Origin: Aliiruegeria lutimaris
Lineage (GTDB): Bacteria > Pseudomonadota > Alphaproteobacteria > Rhodobacterales > Rhodobacteraceae
DNA length: 64,000 nt
Assembly: GCF_900099935.1 (NCBI RefSeq)
Contig: NZ_FNEK01000013.1
Location: forward strand, 1 to 64,000
Direction of reading: 5' to 3'
The translations under genes and the position numbers were made by a program. Under the pieces are notes generated by a model, which was not told the origin of the DNA, ran no database searches, and saw only the letters and a program-made list of their open reading frames with translations. Shown here in pieces: positions 38,048 to 46,830 of this stretch. Position 1 is the first letter of the stretch, and every line of letters begins with the position of its first letter.

Positions 38048-38872
38048 TCACGCCTTGTGGAACACAAAGGACCGCATTGAGACCGATCCGAGGTCGATGG
38101 AGTCGGTCATGAAGGTCAACTCGTCCTTCGCGTCGGACGCACCGGCCACGGTCAGCGCCGGAAGGTAGTGATCCACCGACGGATGCGCCATGCGCAGCAA
38201 GCTGCCAAGTTGCTTTTGGTCGGCCAGCGCCGCGAGGTCGCGCTCAGTCAGCCGGTCGGCAAAAAGCGTGTCGAACTCCATCGCGAAATCCTGCGGCTTT
38301 CCGCCGGGGCGCATGGCGCGCAAGTTGTGCACCACGTTGCCTGAACCGAGGATCAGAACGCCGCGGTCACGCAGCTCCGAGAGGGTCCGGCCGAGCTCGA
38401 GCTGGTAGTCCAGCCCCCGGCCCATGTCGATCGAGACCTGGAAGACAGGCACGTCCGCCTCGGGGTAGAGAAATTTGAGAATGGTCCAGGCTCCGTGATC
38501 GAGCCCCCATGTCTCGTCTTCCTCGGCGTGGTGGCTGGCCAGCAGCTTGACCACCTCGCGGGCAAGTTCGGGGTTGCCGGGCGCAGGGTAGTCCTGCGCG
38601 TAAAGCGCGTCCGGGAAGCCATAGAAATCGTGGATGGTGCGCGGCATGGCCGAAACATCGACCAGCGTCGTGCCGCGGGTCATCCAGTGGGCCGAGACCA
38701 CGAGGATCGCCTTTGGGCGCGGCAGGCGACGGCCCAGATCGGTCCAGGCGCGGCTGAAAGCGGTGTCCTCGATCGCGTTCATCGGGCTGCCATGTCCGAG
38801 GAAGACAAGCGGCATCCGGTCCGAAGGCGACAGGCGGTCGCGCAGGTTTCTCAGGGCTTGTGCGGTACTCAT
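38048..38872 (-). CDS. LigB/DODA-family extradiol ring-cleavage dioxygenase (YgiD-like)
   Basis: Class III extradiol dioxygenase of 274 residues. The ATG at 38872 precedes MSTAQALRNL; a longer frame runs antisense into doxX. Metal-site blocks are FLGHGSPMNAI, ILVVSAHWMTRGT, WGLDHGAWTILKFLYP and GSGNVVHNLRAM, the usual YgiD/4,5-DOPA dioxygenase arrangement. Plant and bacterial relatives cleave DOPA-like catechols. The true substrate in bacteria is mostly unknown. It follows doxX on the same strand by 49 bp. Confidence 0.83.
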   Translation of the reverse strand: MSTAQALRNLRDRLSPSDRMPLVFLGHGSPMNAIEDTAFSRAWTDLGRRLPRPKAILVVSAHWMTRGTTLVDVSAMPRTIHDFYGFPDALYAQDYPAPGNPELAREVVKLLASHHAEEDETWGLDHGAWTILKFLYPEADVPVFQVSIDMGRGLDYQLELGRTLSELRDRGVLILGSGNVVHNLRAMRPGGKPQDFAMEFDTLFADRLTERDLAALADQKQLGSLLRMAHPSVDHYLPALTVAGASDAKDELTFMTDSIDLGSVSMRSFVFHKA

Positions 38873-38921
38873 GTCAATCTCCCAAGGGGCAGGGGGCCGC
38901 CTGTGCGGCGGCCCGGTTGGC

Positions 38922-39344
38922 TCAGGCGAACTGGCCGAGCGTTCTGTCCAGAACCGGTAGCCGCAGCGCGTAGGCGCCGCCGCCAAGCAGGACGAGCGTG
39001 CTCTGCACGATGGCCCAGAACACCGGGAACTCCCAGCCGCCACCCTGGGCGGAGAAGCTCCAGCCATTGCCCCAATGCGCCCAGGCGGCGCCCAGCAGGA
39101 TCGGGACAAGGGCCAGCGAGACGAGACGGGTGGCCACGCCGGCGATCAGCGCCAGGCCGCCGGCGAGTTCGGCGAAAATGGTCAGGTAGGCAAGAAAGCC
39201 GGGAAGGCCGAGGCTTTCAAAATACCCCACGGTGCCGGGGATGGAAAAGATCTGCACCTTCATCAGGCCATGTGCGAGGAACAGGACTCCGCTGGAGACG
39301 CGAAGGGCGAAGGCGGCGTAGTCGGAGGAGGAATGCGTGGTCAT
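38922..39344 (-). CDS. DoxX-family membrane protein
   Basis: Inner-membrane protein of 140 residues with four hydrophobic helices. It starts with ALRVSSGVLFLAHGLMKVQIF, the conserved DoxX N-terminal helix, and has the EL-A-G-L block FAELAGGLALIAGVATRLV. It likely forms an operon with the dioxygenase gene. DoxX proteins are often found beside oxygenases or redox-stress genes; the molecular role is not settled. Confidence 0.85.
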   Translation of the reverse strand: MTTHSSSDYAAFALRVSSGVLFLAHGLMKVQIFSIPGTVGYFESLGLPGFLAYLTIFAELAGGLALIAGVATRLVSLALVPILLGAAWAHWGNGWSFSAQGGGWEFPVFWAIVQSTLVLLGGGAYALRLPVLDRTLGQFA

Positions 39345-39797
39345 GTCTTTGGTCCTTTGTGTTGGGGGCTCTGGCGGCTGGCGCGATTTTCATCCCGCCG
39401 TTTTGCCTGCCGCCTTGTGGGTGCCCTTGTTGATCTGCAGCGAACCTATGGCGCGCAGGTCACCTATGAAATGGCGAAGATGGAGAATGACTATCTCTAA
39501 ATTGTTCTCAAATGAATTTCAGGAAACCGATTTCGCACCGTTTCAATCGCGCTTCCAAGCGATTTGGCCCCGGAAATCGTCGCGGATAACGAGAGGGACA
39601 AGGGCTGCTCGAAGATGACTGTGTTCGGGTTAACTTTCTCAAAAAGAAAACTAAACTGGATAAATCGTCAATTGACTTGTTCGTTTCCGTATTGGATCGT
39701 GCCGTATCCGTTATGACCCATAATCAATTTGTGGAGGTGCCGCCACTCGGCGGATAGGGCAGGTTGACGGGGCGTTGGAACGATCAGGGAGGAAACA
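39345..39797. promoter_or_regulatory. 453-bp divergent region upstream of the TRAP operon
   Basis: No gene is supported. The right-hand 200 bp are AT-rich. It contains the perfect palindrome GTCAATTGAC at 39667-39676 and the inverted repeat TTATG-ACC-CATAA at 39711-39723. The latter shares its CATAA half-site with direct repeats upstream of the SDR gene at 42.9 kb. GGGAGG lies 8 bp before the dctP start. Confidence 0.5.
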
Positions 39798-40847
39798 ATG
39801 ATCAAAACGCGCAGGAATATTCTGCAATTGCTTGGGGCAACTGCCCTTACGGCTATTGGTTTCGGCAGCACTGTAAATGAAGCTTCGGCGGCGGATGTGA
39901 CGCTGCGCCTGCACCAGTTCCTGCCGGCACAGGCGAACGTGCCGAAAAACATCTTCGAGCCCTGGATGGCAAAGATCCAGGAGGAGTCGGGGGGGCGCAT
40001 CGAGTTCCAGCACTTCCCGGCAATGCAGCTCGGCGGCAAGCCGCCCGAACTGATCGATCAGGCGATTGACGGCGTTGCCGATATCGTCTGGACGCTGCCC
40101 GGCTACACGCCCGGCCGCTTCCCGCGCACCGAGGTATTCGAGCTTCCCTTCACCATGACCAATGCCGAGGCAACCTCGCGCTCCTTCTGGCAGCTGGCCG
40201 AGGAGACCATGCTGGACCAGGACTTCAAGGATGTGAAGGTTCTGGGCCTTTGGGTGCACGGCCCCGGCCTGATCCACTCCAAGGAGCCGATCGATTCCAT
40301 CGAGGATCTCAACGGTGTCAAACTGCGGGCGCCGACCCGGGTGACGAACCAGATGTTCAGCGAGCTTGGCGCGACGGCGATCGGAATGCCGATCCCGGCC
40401 GTTCCCGAGGCCCTCTCCAAGGGCGTGATCGACGCCACCGTGATCCCGTGGGAAGTGACCGGCGCGCTGAAGATCAATGAGCTGGTCGAGAACCACACCA
40501 CCTTCGGCGAGGACTCGCTCTATACTTCGACCTTCGTACTGGCTATGAACAAGGATCGCTGGAACGCGCTGCCCGACGATCTCAAGGCGATCATCGACGC
40601 CAATTCCGGCGAGGAATTCTCGGCCTTTGCCGGCAAGCAGATGCAGATGGACGATGCCGGCCCGCGTGACGCTGCCATCGGGATGGGGGCGAACATCATC
40701 GAGCTTTCTCCCGACCAGGTGGCCGCGTGGAAAGAAGCCGCTGCTCCGGTCGCTGCGGCCTGGATAGCCGAGATGGACGAAAAAGGTCTCGATGGGACCG
40801 GTCTGCGCGCGCGCGCGCTCGAGCTGATCGAAGCCAACACCAAGTGA
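39798..40847 (+). CDS. dctP: TRAP transporter periplasmic binding protein, DctP type
   Basis: Periplasmic receptor of 349 residues. The N-terminal signal peptide begins MIKTRRNILQLLG and ends near NEASA; the RR pair gives it a Tat-like look. The mature domain has LRLHQFLPAQANVPKNIFEPWM, QLGGKPPELIDQAIDGVADI, and LNGVKLRAPTRVTNQMFSELGATAIGMP, whose Arg binds a ligand carboxylate. Located at the head of the hydroxycinnamate genes, it probably binds coumarate- or ferulate-like acids, as TRAP receptors in Rhodopseudomonas do. Cargo is inferred. Confidence 0.9.
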   Translation: MIKTRRNILQLLGATALTAIGFGSTVNEASAADVTLRLHQFLPAQANVPKNIFEPWMAKIQEESGGRIEFQHFPAMQLGGKPPELIDQAIDGVADIVWTLPGYTPGRFPRTEVFELPFTMTNAEATSRSFWQLAEETMLDQDFKDVKVLGLWVHGPGLIHSKEPIDSIEDLNGVKLRAPTRVTNQMFSELGATAIGMPIPAVPEALSKGVIDATVIPWEVTGALKINELVENHTTFGEDSLYTSTFVLAMNKDRWNALPDDLKAIIDANSGEEFSAFAGKQMQMDDAGPRDAAIGMGANIIELSPDQVAAWKEAAAPVAAAWIAEMDEKGLDGTGLRARALELIEANTK

Positions 40848-40908
40848 TCCTGCAGGTCCCCGGGCGCATCCGTCCGGGGACACTTCCTCCAATCGAAAGT
40901 TCATTGCC

Positions 40909-41496
40909 ATGATGCTGAAGCACGTGGAACGCCTGGCCCGTTTCATGGCGGTACTGGGCGGTATTGTCCTGACCTTGCTGGTCATTCTGACCTGTTTGAG
41001 CGTTCTGGGCCGTGGCCTCAACACGTTCGGTCATTCCGCTTTTCTGACCTCGCTCTCCGAAAGCGCGGCGCATGCGTTGATTGCCTCCGGCGTCGGGCCG
41101 ATCACGGGCGATTTCGAGCTGGTGGAGGCCGGTATCGCCTTCGCCATATTCGCCTTCCTGCCCTATGCGCAATTGCACCACGCCCATGCGACAGTCGACA
41201 TTTTCGCCGCGAGCTTCCCGCATTGGTTCAACCGATTTCTCATTGTTTTCTGGGAGTTCGTTCTCTCCGCGATCATTCTGCTCCTCACCTGGCGGCTCTT
41301 TGCCGGGATGCAGGGCAAGATGTCGAATGGCGAGATCACCTTCCTGCTGCAGTTCCCGGTATGGTGGGCCTATGCGGCGAGCTTTGTGGCCGCTGTCACC
41401 GCCTCCATCGTCGCTATCTACTGTGCCATTGCCCGGATCCTTGACGTCGTGACCGGCGGCAGCCACCTGCCTCACTCCGAAGGAGCGCACCATTGA
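40909..41496 (+). CDS. dctQ: TRAP transporter small membrane subunit, DctQ type
   Basis: Inner-membrane protein of 195 residues with four helices: FMAVLGGIVLTLLVILTCLSVLGR, LVEAGIAFAIFAFLPYAQL, FLIVFWEFVLSAIILLLTWRLF and AYAASFVAAVTASIVAIYCAI. The loop after helix 2 (QLHHAHATVDIF) is typical. It lies 61 bp after dctP and overlaps the dctM start by four bases. Confidence 0.88.
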   Translation: MMLKHVERLARFMAVLGGIVLTLLVILTCLSVLGRGLNTFGHSAFLTSLSESAAHALIASGVGPITGDFELVEAGIAFAIFAFLPYAQLHHAHATVDIFAASFPHWFNRFLIVFWEFVLSAIILLLTWRLFAGMQGKMSNGEITFLLQFPVWWAYAASFVAAVTASIVAIYCAIARILDVVTGGSHLPHSEGAHH

Positions 41497-42809
41497 GTAT
41501 GCTTGAACTGGGATATGCCTCCTTCCCGATCCTGCTGCTGATGATCTTTCTCAGGGCGCCGATCGGGCTGGCGATGCTGCTCTGCGGGATCGGCGGGCTC
41601 TATTTCTCCATGGGCGGGTCGAACATGTTCATGGCGAAGCTGAAGAGCGAGACCTACTCGACCTTCTCCAGCTATTCGCTGTCGATCATCCCGATGTTCC
41701 TGCTGATGGGGCAGTTCGCGACGCTGTCGGGCATGTCCAAGGCGCTTTTCAAGGCCGCCGAAAGCTGGCTCGGGCACCGCAAGGGCGGTGTCGCGATGGC
41801 AGCGGTCGGCGCCTGCGCGGGTTTTGGCGCGATCTGCGGTTCCTCGCTGGCCACGGCCGCTACCATGAGCAAGGTCGCCCTGCCGGAGCTGCGCCGCTAT
41901 GGCTACTCTGGCGGCTTCTCCACCGCGACGCTGGCCGCCGGCGGCACGCTCGGCATCCTGATCCCGCCTTCGGTCATCCTCGTCATCTATGCCATCCTGA
42001 CCGAACAGAATATCGCCAAGCTGTTCCTCGCCGCCTTCGTTCCGGGCATCCTTGCCGCGATCGGCTATATCATCACCATCTCGATCTATGTCCGCGTGAA
42101 CCCTAAGGCCGCGGGCACCCGTGAGCCGATCCCCTATGCCGAGCGCTTCAAGGCGCTGTTCGATGTCTGGCCGGTGCTTCTCGTCTTTGGCCTCGTGGTC
42201 GGCGGCATCTATCTCGGCTGGTTCACCCCCACCGAAGGCGCGGCCGTTGGCGCCGCCGGAACCGGCGTGATCGCGCTGCTCTCCGGCAGCCTGACCTGGA
42301 AGATCTTCGTCGACTCCATCCTGCAGACTGCGCTCAGCACCGCGATGATCTTCTTCATTGTGCTCGGCGCCGGCCTCTACAACTCCTTCCTCGCGCTGAG
42401 CCAGGTGCCACAGGAATTGTCGGGATGGGTCGTAGGGCAGGGTTTCAGCCCGTGGACGATCCTGATCCTGATCCTGGCCTTCTACCTCGTCTTCGGCTGC
42501 CTGATGGACAGCCTCAGCATGATCCTGCTGACGATCCCGATCTTCTTCCCGGTCATCAGCTCGCTCGATTTTGGCATGAGCCCGGAGCACGTGGCGATCT
42601 GGTTTGGCATCCTCGTGCTGATCGTGGTCGAGGTCGGGCTGATCACGCCACCGGTGGGGATGAACCTCTTCATCATCAACGCGATGGACCGCCAGACGGC
42701 CATGAAGGACACCTACAAGGCGGTGCTCTGGTTCGTGACCTCGGACATTGTTCGCGTCATCATTCTGGTGCTCTTCCCCGCAATCACGCTCTTCCTGCTG
42801 CCCGGTTAA
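41493..42809 (+). CDS. dctM: TRAP transporter large membrane subunit, DctM type
   Basis: Inner-membrane permease of 438 residues with about 12 helices. The likely start is a TTG at 41493 that overlaps the dctQ stop (TTGA) and is 7 bp from AAGGAG; an ATG at 41499 is the alternative. DctM landmarks are SYSLSIIPMFLLMGQFA, GFGAICGSSLATAATMSKVALPEL, TLAAGGTLGILIPPSVILVIYAI and EVGLITPPVGMNLFIINAM. It uses the Na+ or H+ gradient for uptake. Confidence 0.93.
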   Translation: MSMLELGYASFPILLLMIFLRAPIGLAMLLCGIGGLYFSMGGSNMFMAKLKSETYSTFSSYSLSIIPMFLLMGQFATLSGMSKALFKAAESWLGHRKGGVAMAAVGACAGFGAICGSSLATAATMSKVALPELRRYGYSGGFSTATLAAGGTLGILIPPSVILVIYAILTEQNIAKLFLAAFVPGILAAIGYIITISIYVRVNPKAAGTREPIPYAERFKALFDVWPVLLVFGLVVGGIYLGWFTPTEGAAVGAAGTGVIALLSGSLTWKIFVDSILQTALSTAMIFFIVLGAGLYNSFLALSQVPQELSGWVVGQGFSPWTILILILAFYLVFGCLMDSLSMILLTIPIFFPVISSLDFGMSPEHVAIWFGILVLIVVEVGLITPPVGMNLFIINAMDRQTAMKDTYKAVLWFVTSDIVRVIILVLFPAITLFLLPG

Positions 42810-42864
42810 ACCCGGGCAGTCGCCCCCTCCGACGCGGGTTCGATCCGCATCCAGATAGGTATGA

Positions 42865-42891
42865 AACATAACGATGATCCAACATAACGAT
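42865..42891. promoter_or_regulatory. Direct repeat upstream of the hydroxycinnamate SDR gene
   Basis: AACATAACGAT occurs at 42865-42875 and again at 42881-42891, a 16-bp period. Its CATAA core is shared with the inverted repeat upstream of dctP. It sits directly before the AAGGAGG ribosome-binding site, so a bound repressor could block initiation. Confidence 0.45.
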
Positions 42892-42905
42892 AAGGAGGCA
42901 AACCG

Positions 42906-43670
42906 ATGCTGATAAAGGGACAGGTTGCGCTGGTGACCGGTGCGGCCAGTGGCCTAGGTGCGGCGACGGCCCGACACCTGGCGGAACAGGGTGCCAAGGT
43001 GGGCGTGCTCGACTACGATCACGAACGTGCCAAGACGGTCGCCGCCGAGATTGACGGTTTCGCGGTTCAGGTGGACGTTTCCGACGAGGCCGCGGTGGAT
43101 GGCGCCATTGGCGCGGTTGCGGAACATTTCGGCCAGGCCGCCCGCATTGCGGTGAGCTGTGCCGGTGTCGGCTCGGCGGCGCGGATCGTCGGGCGCGAGG
43201 GCAAGACCTCGGGCGATGTCTTCGAGCGGACGCTTCGCGTGAACCTCTTCGGCACTTATTACGTCATGAGCCACGCGGCCAAGCGGATGATGGAACTGGA
43301 GCCGCTCGCCGATGACGAGCGTGGCGTGATCGTCAACACCTCCTCGGTGGCGTACCAGGACGGACAGCTCGGACAGTCCGCCTATGCCGCCTCCAAGGGC
43401 GCGGTTGCCTCGATGTGCCTGCCGGCGGCACGCGAGTTTGCCCGCTTCGGTATCCGGGTCGTGGCCATCGCGCCGGGGTTGTTCCACACCCCGATGATGG
43501 AGGGATTGCCGAAGGAGGTGACCGACGAGATCACCGCCAACATTCCCTTCCCGCACCGTCTGGGCGCGCCGTCTGAATACGCGCTGCTGGCCGATCAGAT
43601 CATCACCAACCCGTTCCTGAACGGAACCACCATCCGGTTGGACGGCGCCGTGCGCCTGCCGCCGCGCTGA
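42906..43670 (+). CDS. SDR dehydrogenase, 3-hydroxyacyl-CoA (HSD10-like) type
   Basis: Short-chain dehydrogenase of 254 residues. NAD motif VTGAASGLGAATARHL, then VNTSSVAYQDGQLGQSAYAASKGAV with catalytic Ser, Tyr and Lys. The form most resembles type-2 3-hydroxyacyl-CoA dehydrogenases. In the beta-oxidative hydroxycinnamate route it would oxidise 3-hydroxy-3-(4-hydroxyphenyl)propionyl-CoA to the beta-keto thioester (CouN role in Rhodococcus). It is 10 bp upstream of the crotonase gene. Confidence 0.82.
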   Translation: MLIKGQVALVTGAASGLGAATARHLAEQGAKVGVLDYDHERAKTVAAEIDGFAVQVDVSDEAAVDGAIGAVAEHFGQAARIAVSCAGVGSAARIVGREGKTSGDVFERTLRVNLFGTYYVMSHAAKRMMELEPLADDERGVIVNTSSVAYQDGQLGQSAYAASKGAVASMCLPAAREFARFGIRVVAIAPGLFHTPMMEGLPKEVTDEITANIPFPHRLGAPSEYALLADQIITNPFLNGTTIRLDGAVRLPPR

Positions 43671-43680
43671 GGAGAGCGCC

Positions 43681-44448
43681 ATGTCCGAACAGATGCTCAC
43701 GATCGAGATCGACGGCGACATCGCCATCCTGACCATGAACCGCCCCGCCAAGCGCAACGCCATGTGCGATGCGCTTCTGGAAGCGATCGACGGCTTTTTC
43801 CGGAACCCACCGAAGGAGGTGAAGGTCGTCGTTCTGACCGGCACGGCCGGGCATTTCTGCTCCGGGCTGGACCTCTCCGAGCATGTCTCCCGCGATGCCG
43901 AGGGCACGATGCGCCATTCGCGCGGCTGGCACGAGGTGATGCAGCGCATCCAATTCGGTGGTTTGCCGGTTGTCTCCGCAATGTTCGGCGCCGTGATCGG
44001 CGGCGGGCTGGAGCTGGCCTCGGCCACGCATGTACGGATCGCGGAACCCTCGACCATCTTCCAGCTTCCCGAGGGGCGGCGCGGCATCTTCGTCGGTGGC
44101 GGAGCGTCTGTGGGCGTTGGCCGCATTCTCGGCGCGGACCGGATGACCGAGATGATGCTGACGGGGCGCAAATACAGTGCCGAGGAAGGTCTGGCGCTCG
44201 GGTTGACGCATTACAGCGTTGGCGAGGACGAGGCGCTGCCGCTGGCGATGGATCTGGCGCGCAAGATCGCCTCCAACGCGCCCTTGTCGAACTACATCAT
44301 GATCCAGGCGCTGGCGCGGATCCAGGACATGCCGCGCAATGACGGCCTGTTCACCGAAAGCCTCTGTGCGGCGATCACCCAGACTAGCCCGGACGCTGTG
44401 GAGGGGCTCGCCGCCTTCCTCGAAAAGCGCGCCCCGAAATTCCGCTAG
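43681..44448 (+). CDS. Crotonase-family hydroxycinnamoyl-CoA hydratase
   Basis: Enoyl-CoA hydratase/isomerase of 255 residues. Oxyanion-hole blocks are FCSGLDLSEHVSR and GAVIGGGLELASATHVRIAEP, and the Glu in FQLPEGRRGIF is in a catalytic position. It should hydrate coumaroyl- or feruloyl-CoA. Hydratase/lyases that release an aromatic aldehyde belong to the same family. The dehydrogenase and amidohydrolase beside it, and the absence of an aldehyde dehydrogenase, favour simple hydration and beta-oxidation. Confidence 0.83.
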   Translation: MSEQMLTIEIDGDIAILTMNRPAKRNAMCDALLEAIDGFFRNPPKEVKVVVLTGTAGHFCSGLDLSEHVSRDAEGTMRHSRGWHEVMQRIQFGGLPVVSAMFGAVIGGGLELASATHVRIAEPSTIFQLPEGRRGIFVGGGASVGVGRILGADRMTEMMLTGRKYSAEEGLALGLTHYSVGEDEALPLAMDLARKIASNAPLSNYIMIQALARIQDMPRNDGLFTESLCAAITQTSPDAVEGLAAFLEKRAPKFR

Positions 44449-44452
44449 AGCC

Positions 44453-44926
44453 ATGCCGGACCCCGCCACAAACCTGCCGGAAGCCGTCACGGTCGATGAC
44501 ACCGCGCTGCGTGCCTATTTCGGCTATCGGATGAAACGCTGTTTCAATGCGATCCAGGCGGATCTGGCGCAGGCGCTGAAACCGTTCGAGCTGCGCATGC
44601 TCACCTTCACGGCGCTGGCGCTGGTGGTGGAAAACCCGGGCCTTCGCCAGTCGCAACTGGCCGAAGCCATGGATGTGGAGAGGCCGAACCTGGTCACCGT
44701 CGTGGAAGAGCTTGTGCGGCGGGACCTGATCACCCGGGACCGGGTTCCGACGGATCGTCGCGCCTATTCGCTCGAGGCGACGGCGGCTGGCAAACGGCTT
44801 TTTGCGGACGCCGCAGCCGCCGTTGAGGCCCATGAAAAGACGCTTCTGGCCGGGCTTGACCCGCAGCTTCGGGCCGGAGCCATCGAAGCCATGCACCATA
44901 TTGAAAAAGGCCGCCAACGCGGCTGA
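44453..44926 (+). CDS. MarR-family regulator of hydroxycinnamate genes (CouR/HcaR-like)
   Basis: Regulator of 157 residues. ATG at 44453 is 4 bp after the crotonase stop; the longer frame overlaps that gene. The winged helix is LRQSQLAEAMDVERPNLVTVVEELVRRDLITRDRVPTDRRAYSLEATAAG, ending in the DRR wing motif of MarR. In Rhodopseudomonas, Rhodococcus and Agrobacterium, MarR proteins in equivalent clusters are released by the hydroxycinnamoyl-CoA made by the ligase. The same is likely here. Confidence 0.87.
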   Translation: MPDPATNLPEAVTVDDTALRAYFGYRMKRCFNAIQADLAQALKPFELRMLTFTALALVVENPGLRQSQLAEAMDVERPNLVTVVEELVRRDLITRDRVPTDRRAYSLEATAAGKRLFADAAAAVEAHEKTLLAGLDPQLRAGAIEAMHHIEKGRQRG

Positions 44927-44948
44927 CCGGAGAGGGAGGACACCCCCG

Positions 44949-46766
44949 ATGAAACGGACGACGAGATTTCGCCCGCATTCCGTGACGCGCGAGAACCGCG
45001 CGGACGGAAGCATACTGCTTACATCGAACTACCTGCTCGGTCCCGTGGCTGAAAAGACAGGCGCGTGGTTGCATCACTGGGCCAGCGAAGCGCCGGACCG
45101 GGTGTTTCTGGCCGAGCGCTATGGCGCGGGCTGGCGACGGGAGAGCTATGTTTCGGTACTGGAGAAGGTGCGGGCCATCGGCGCCTCGCTTCTTGCGCGC
45201 GGGATGGGGCCGGATACGCCGATCCTGATCATGTCCGGCAACGGGATCGATCACGGGTTGCTGTCGCTGGCGGCGCAATATGTGGGCGTGCCGACCGCGC
45301 CGGTGGCCGAGCAGTATTCGCTCGTCCACGGAGCGCATGGCCGGCTGCGCGGCGCCATCGAGCTGTTGAAGCCGAAAATGGCCTATGTGGTCGATGCGGA
45401 TCTCTATGTCGAAGCGCTCGGTCTGGACGCGCTGGCCGGGGTGGAGATCGTGTCGAGCCGGCAGGGTCACGTGATCGGGGTGACACCCTTTGAGGAGCTG
45501 TTGACGGGCGACGGATCGGTCGATCTCGACGCGGCCTATGCGCAGGTCACGCCCGATACGGTGGGCAAGATCCTGATGACCTCGGGTTCCACCTCCAGCC
45601 CCAAGGGCGTGCTCACCACCCAACGAATGATGTGCACCAACCAGACGCAATTGGCCGACGCGCTTCCCTTCCTGCGCGACCGCCCGCCACGGATCGTGGA
45701 CTGGCTGCCCTGGAACCATGTCTTTGGCGGATCGCATAATTTCAACATGATGCTGGCCAATGGCGGCTCGCTCTATATCGACGACGGAAAGCCGGTGAAG
45801 GGGCTATTTGAACGGACGTTGGAGAACCTGTCGCTAGTGACAGGCACCGCCGCCTTCAACGTGCCCGTGGGGTTCGGCATGCTGCTTGCCGCGCTGCGCG
45901 CGGATGGCGGGTTGCGCCAGCGTTTTTTCGAGGATCTGGACCTCGTCTTCTATGCCGGTGCCTCGCTGCCGCAGGATGTCTGGACCGGATTCGAGCAGAT
46001 GGCGATGGAGGTGAAGGGCGAGGTGCCGCTGATGACCTCTTCCTGGGGGCTTACCGAAACCGCCCCCGCGACCATGATGCAGATGGAGCCGACGGAGCGC
46101 TCCGGCATTGTCGGCGTGCCGCTGACCGGCGTGACGATGAAGCTGTTGCCCGATGACGACCTGCGCTGCGAGGTGCGGGTGAAGGGGCCGAACGTGATGA
46201 CCGGCTATTTCGAGGATCCGGAGAAGACGAAGGACGCTTTCGACGAAGAGGGGTTCTTCATCACCGGCGACGCGATGGCCTTTATCGACCCCGCCGACCC
46301 GAACAAGGGGATGCGCTTCGACGGCCGGATCTCGGACGACTTCAAGCTGCTCACCGGCACATGGGTCCGCGCCGCGCAGCTTCGGCTCGACATGCTGGCG
46401 CATCTGGCGCCGCTGGCCTCCGATCTCGTGATCACCGGTGCCGACCGCAACCAGATCGGGGTGATGATCTTCCCCGACCGGGCGGAGTTGCAGCGCGAAG
46501 GGTTCGAGTTGCACGAAGACGGTGGCGCGCTCACGTGCAAGCTTCTGCAAGGCGAGATCCATCGCCGCCTCGCCGCGCGGGCGCGGGAAATCTCGGGAAG
46601 CTCTACGCTGATCTCGCGGGCCATCGTGCTCTCCGAGCCACCCTCGATGCCGGAAGGCGAGATGACGGCCAAGGGCAACCTGAACTTCCGCAAGGTCCTG
46701 ACCCGTCGCAAGGACCTGCTGGAGCGGCTTTATAACGATGCCGATCCGGCGGTGACGTTGGCATGA
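44949..46766 (+). CDS. Acyl-CoA synthetase, feruloyl/coumaroyl-CoA synthetase type
   Basis: AMP-forming ligase of 605 residues. ATG at 44949 follows GGAGAGGGAGGACACCC. Signature blocks: ILMTSGSTSSPKGVLTTQ (P-loop), DWLPWNHVFGGSHNF, SSWGLTETAPATMMQ, and FFITGDAMAFIDPADPNKGMRFDGRISDDFKL. The C-terminal domain is shorter and more divergent than in typical acetyl-CoA synthetases, as in the feruloyl-CoA synthetase group. It activates the imported hydroxycinnamate to its CoA thioester, the first enzymatic step. Confidence 0.87.
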   Translation: MKRTTRFRPHSVTRENRADGSILLTSNYLLGPVAEKTGAWLHHWASEAPDRVFLAERYGAGWRRESYVSVLEKVRAIGASLLARGMGPDTPILIMSGNGIDHGLLSLAAQYVGVPTAPVAEQYSLVHGAHGRLRGAIELLKPKMAYVVDADLYVEALGLDALAGVEIVSSRQGHVIGVTPFEELLTGDGSVDLDAAYAQVTPDTVGKILMTSGSTSSPKGVLTTQRMMCTNQTQLADALPFLRDRPPRIVDWLPWNHVFGGSHNFNMMLANGGSLYIDDGKPVKGLFERTLENLSLVTGTAAFNVPVGFGMLLAALRADGGLRQRFFEDLDLVFYAGASLPQDVWTGFEQMAMEVKGEVPLMTSSWGLTETAPATMMQMEPTERSGIVGVPLTGVTMKLLPDDDLRCEVRVKGPNVMTGYFEDPEKTKDAFDEEGFFITGDAMAFIDPADPNKGMRFDGRISDDFKLLTGTWVRAAQLRLDMLAHLAPLASDLVITGADRNQIGVMIFPDRAELQREGFELHEDGGALTCKLLQGEIHRRLAARAREISGSSTLISRAIVLSEPPSMPEGEMTAKGNLNFRKVLTRRKDLLERLYNDADPAVTLA

Positions 46767-46830
46767 CCCTTGCGCAGCCGGCCGGAAAAGCATCGCAACG
46801 CGTAAAGAATTTCCCAATGAGGACAATTAT

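Noticed and set aside
41472-42869. A 465-codon leftward frame opposite dctM
   Set aside because: Same pattern as for tctA; dctM has all family signatures.
43681-44448. Feruloyl-CoA hydratase/lyase (vanillin-forming) as the crotonase call
   Set aside because: The neighbours are an SDR and an amidohydrolase needed only for the beta-oxidative route, and no vanillin dehydrogenase or vanillate demethylase is present. It remains possible but less likely.
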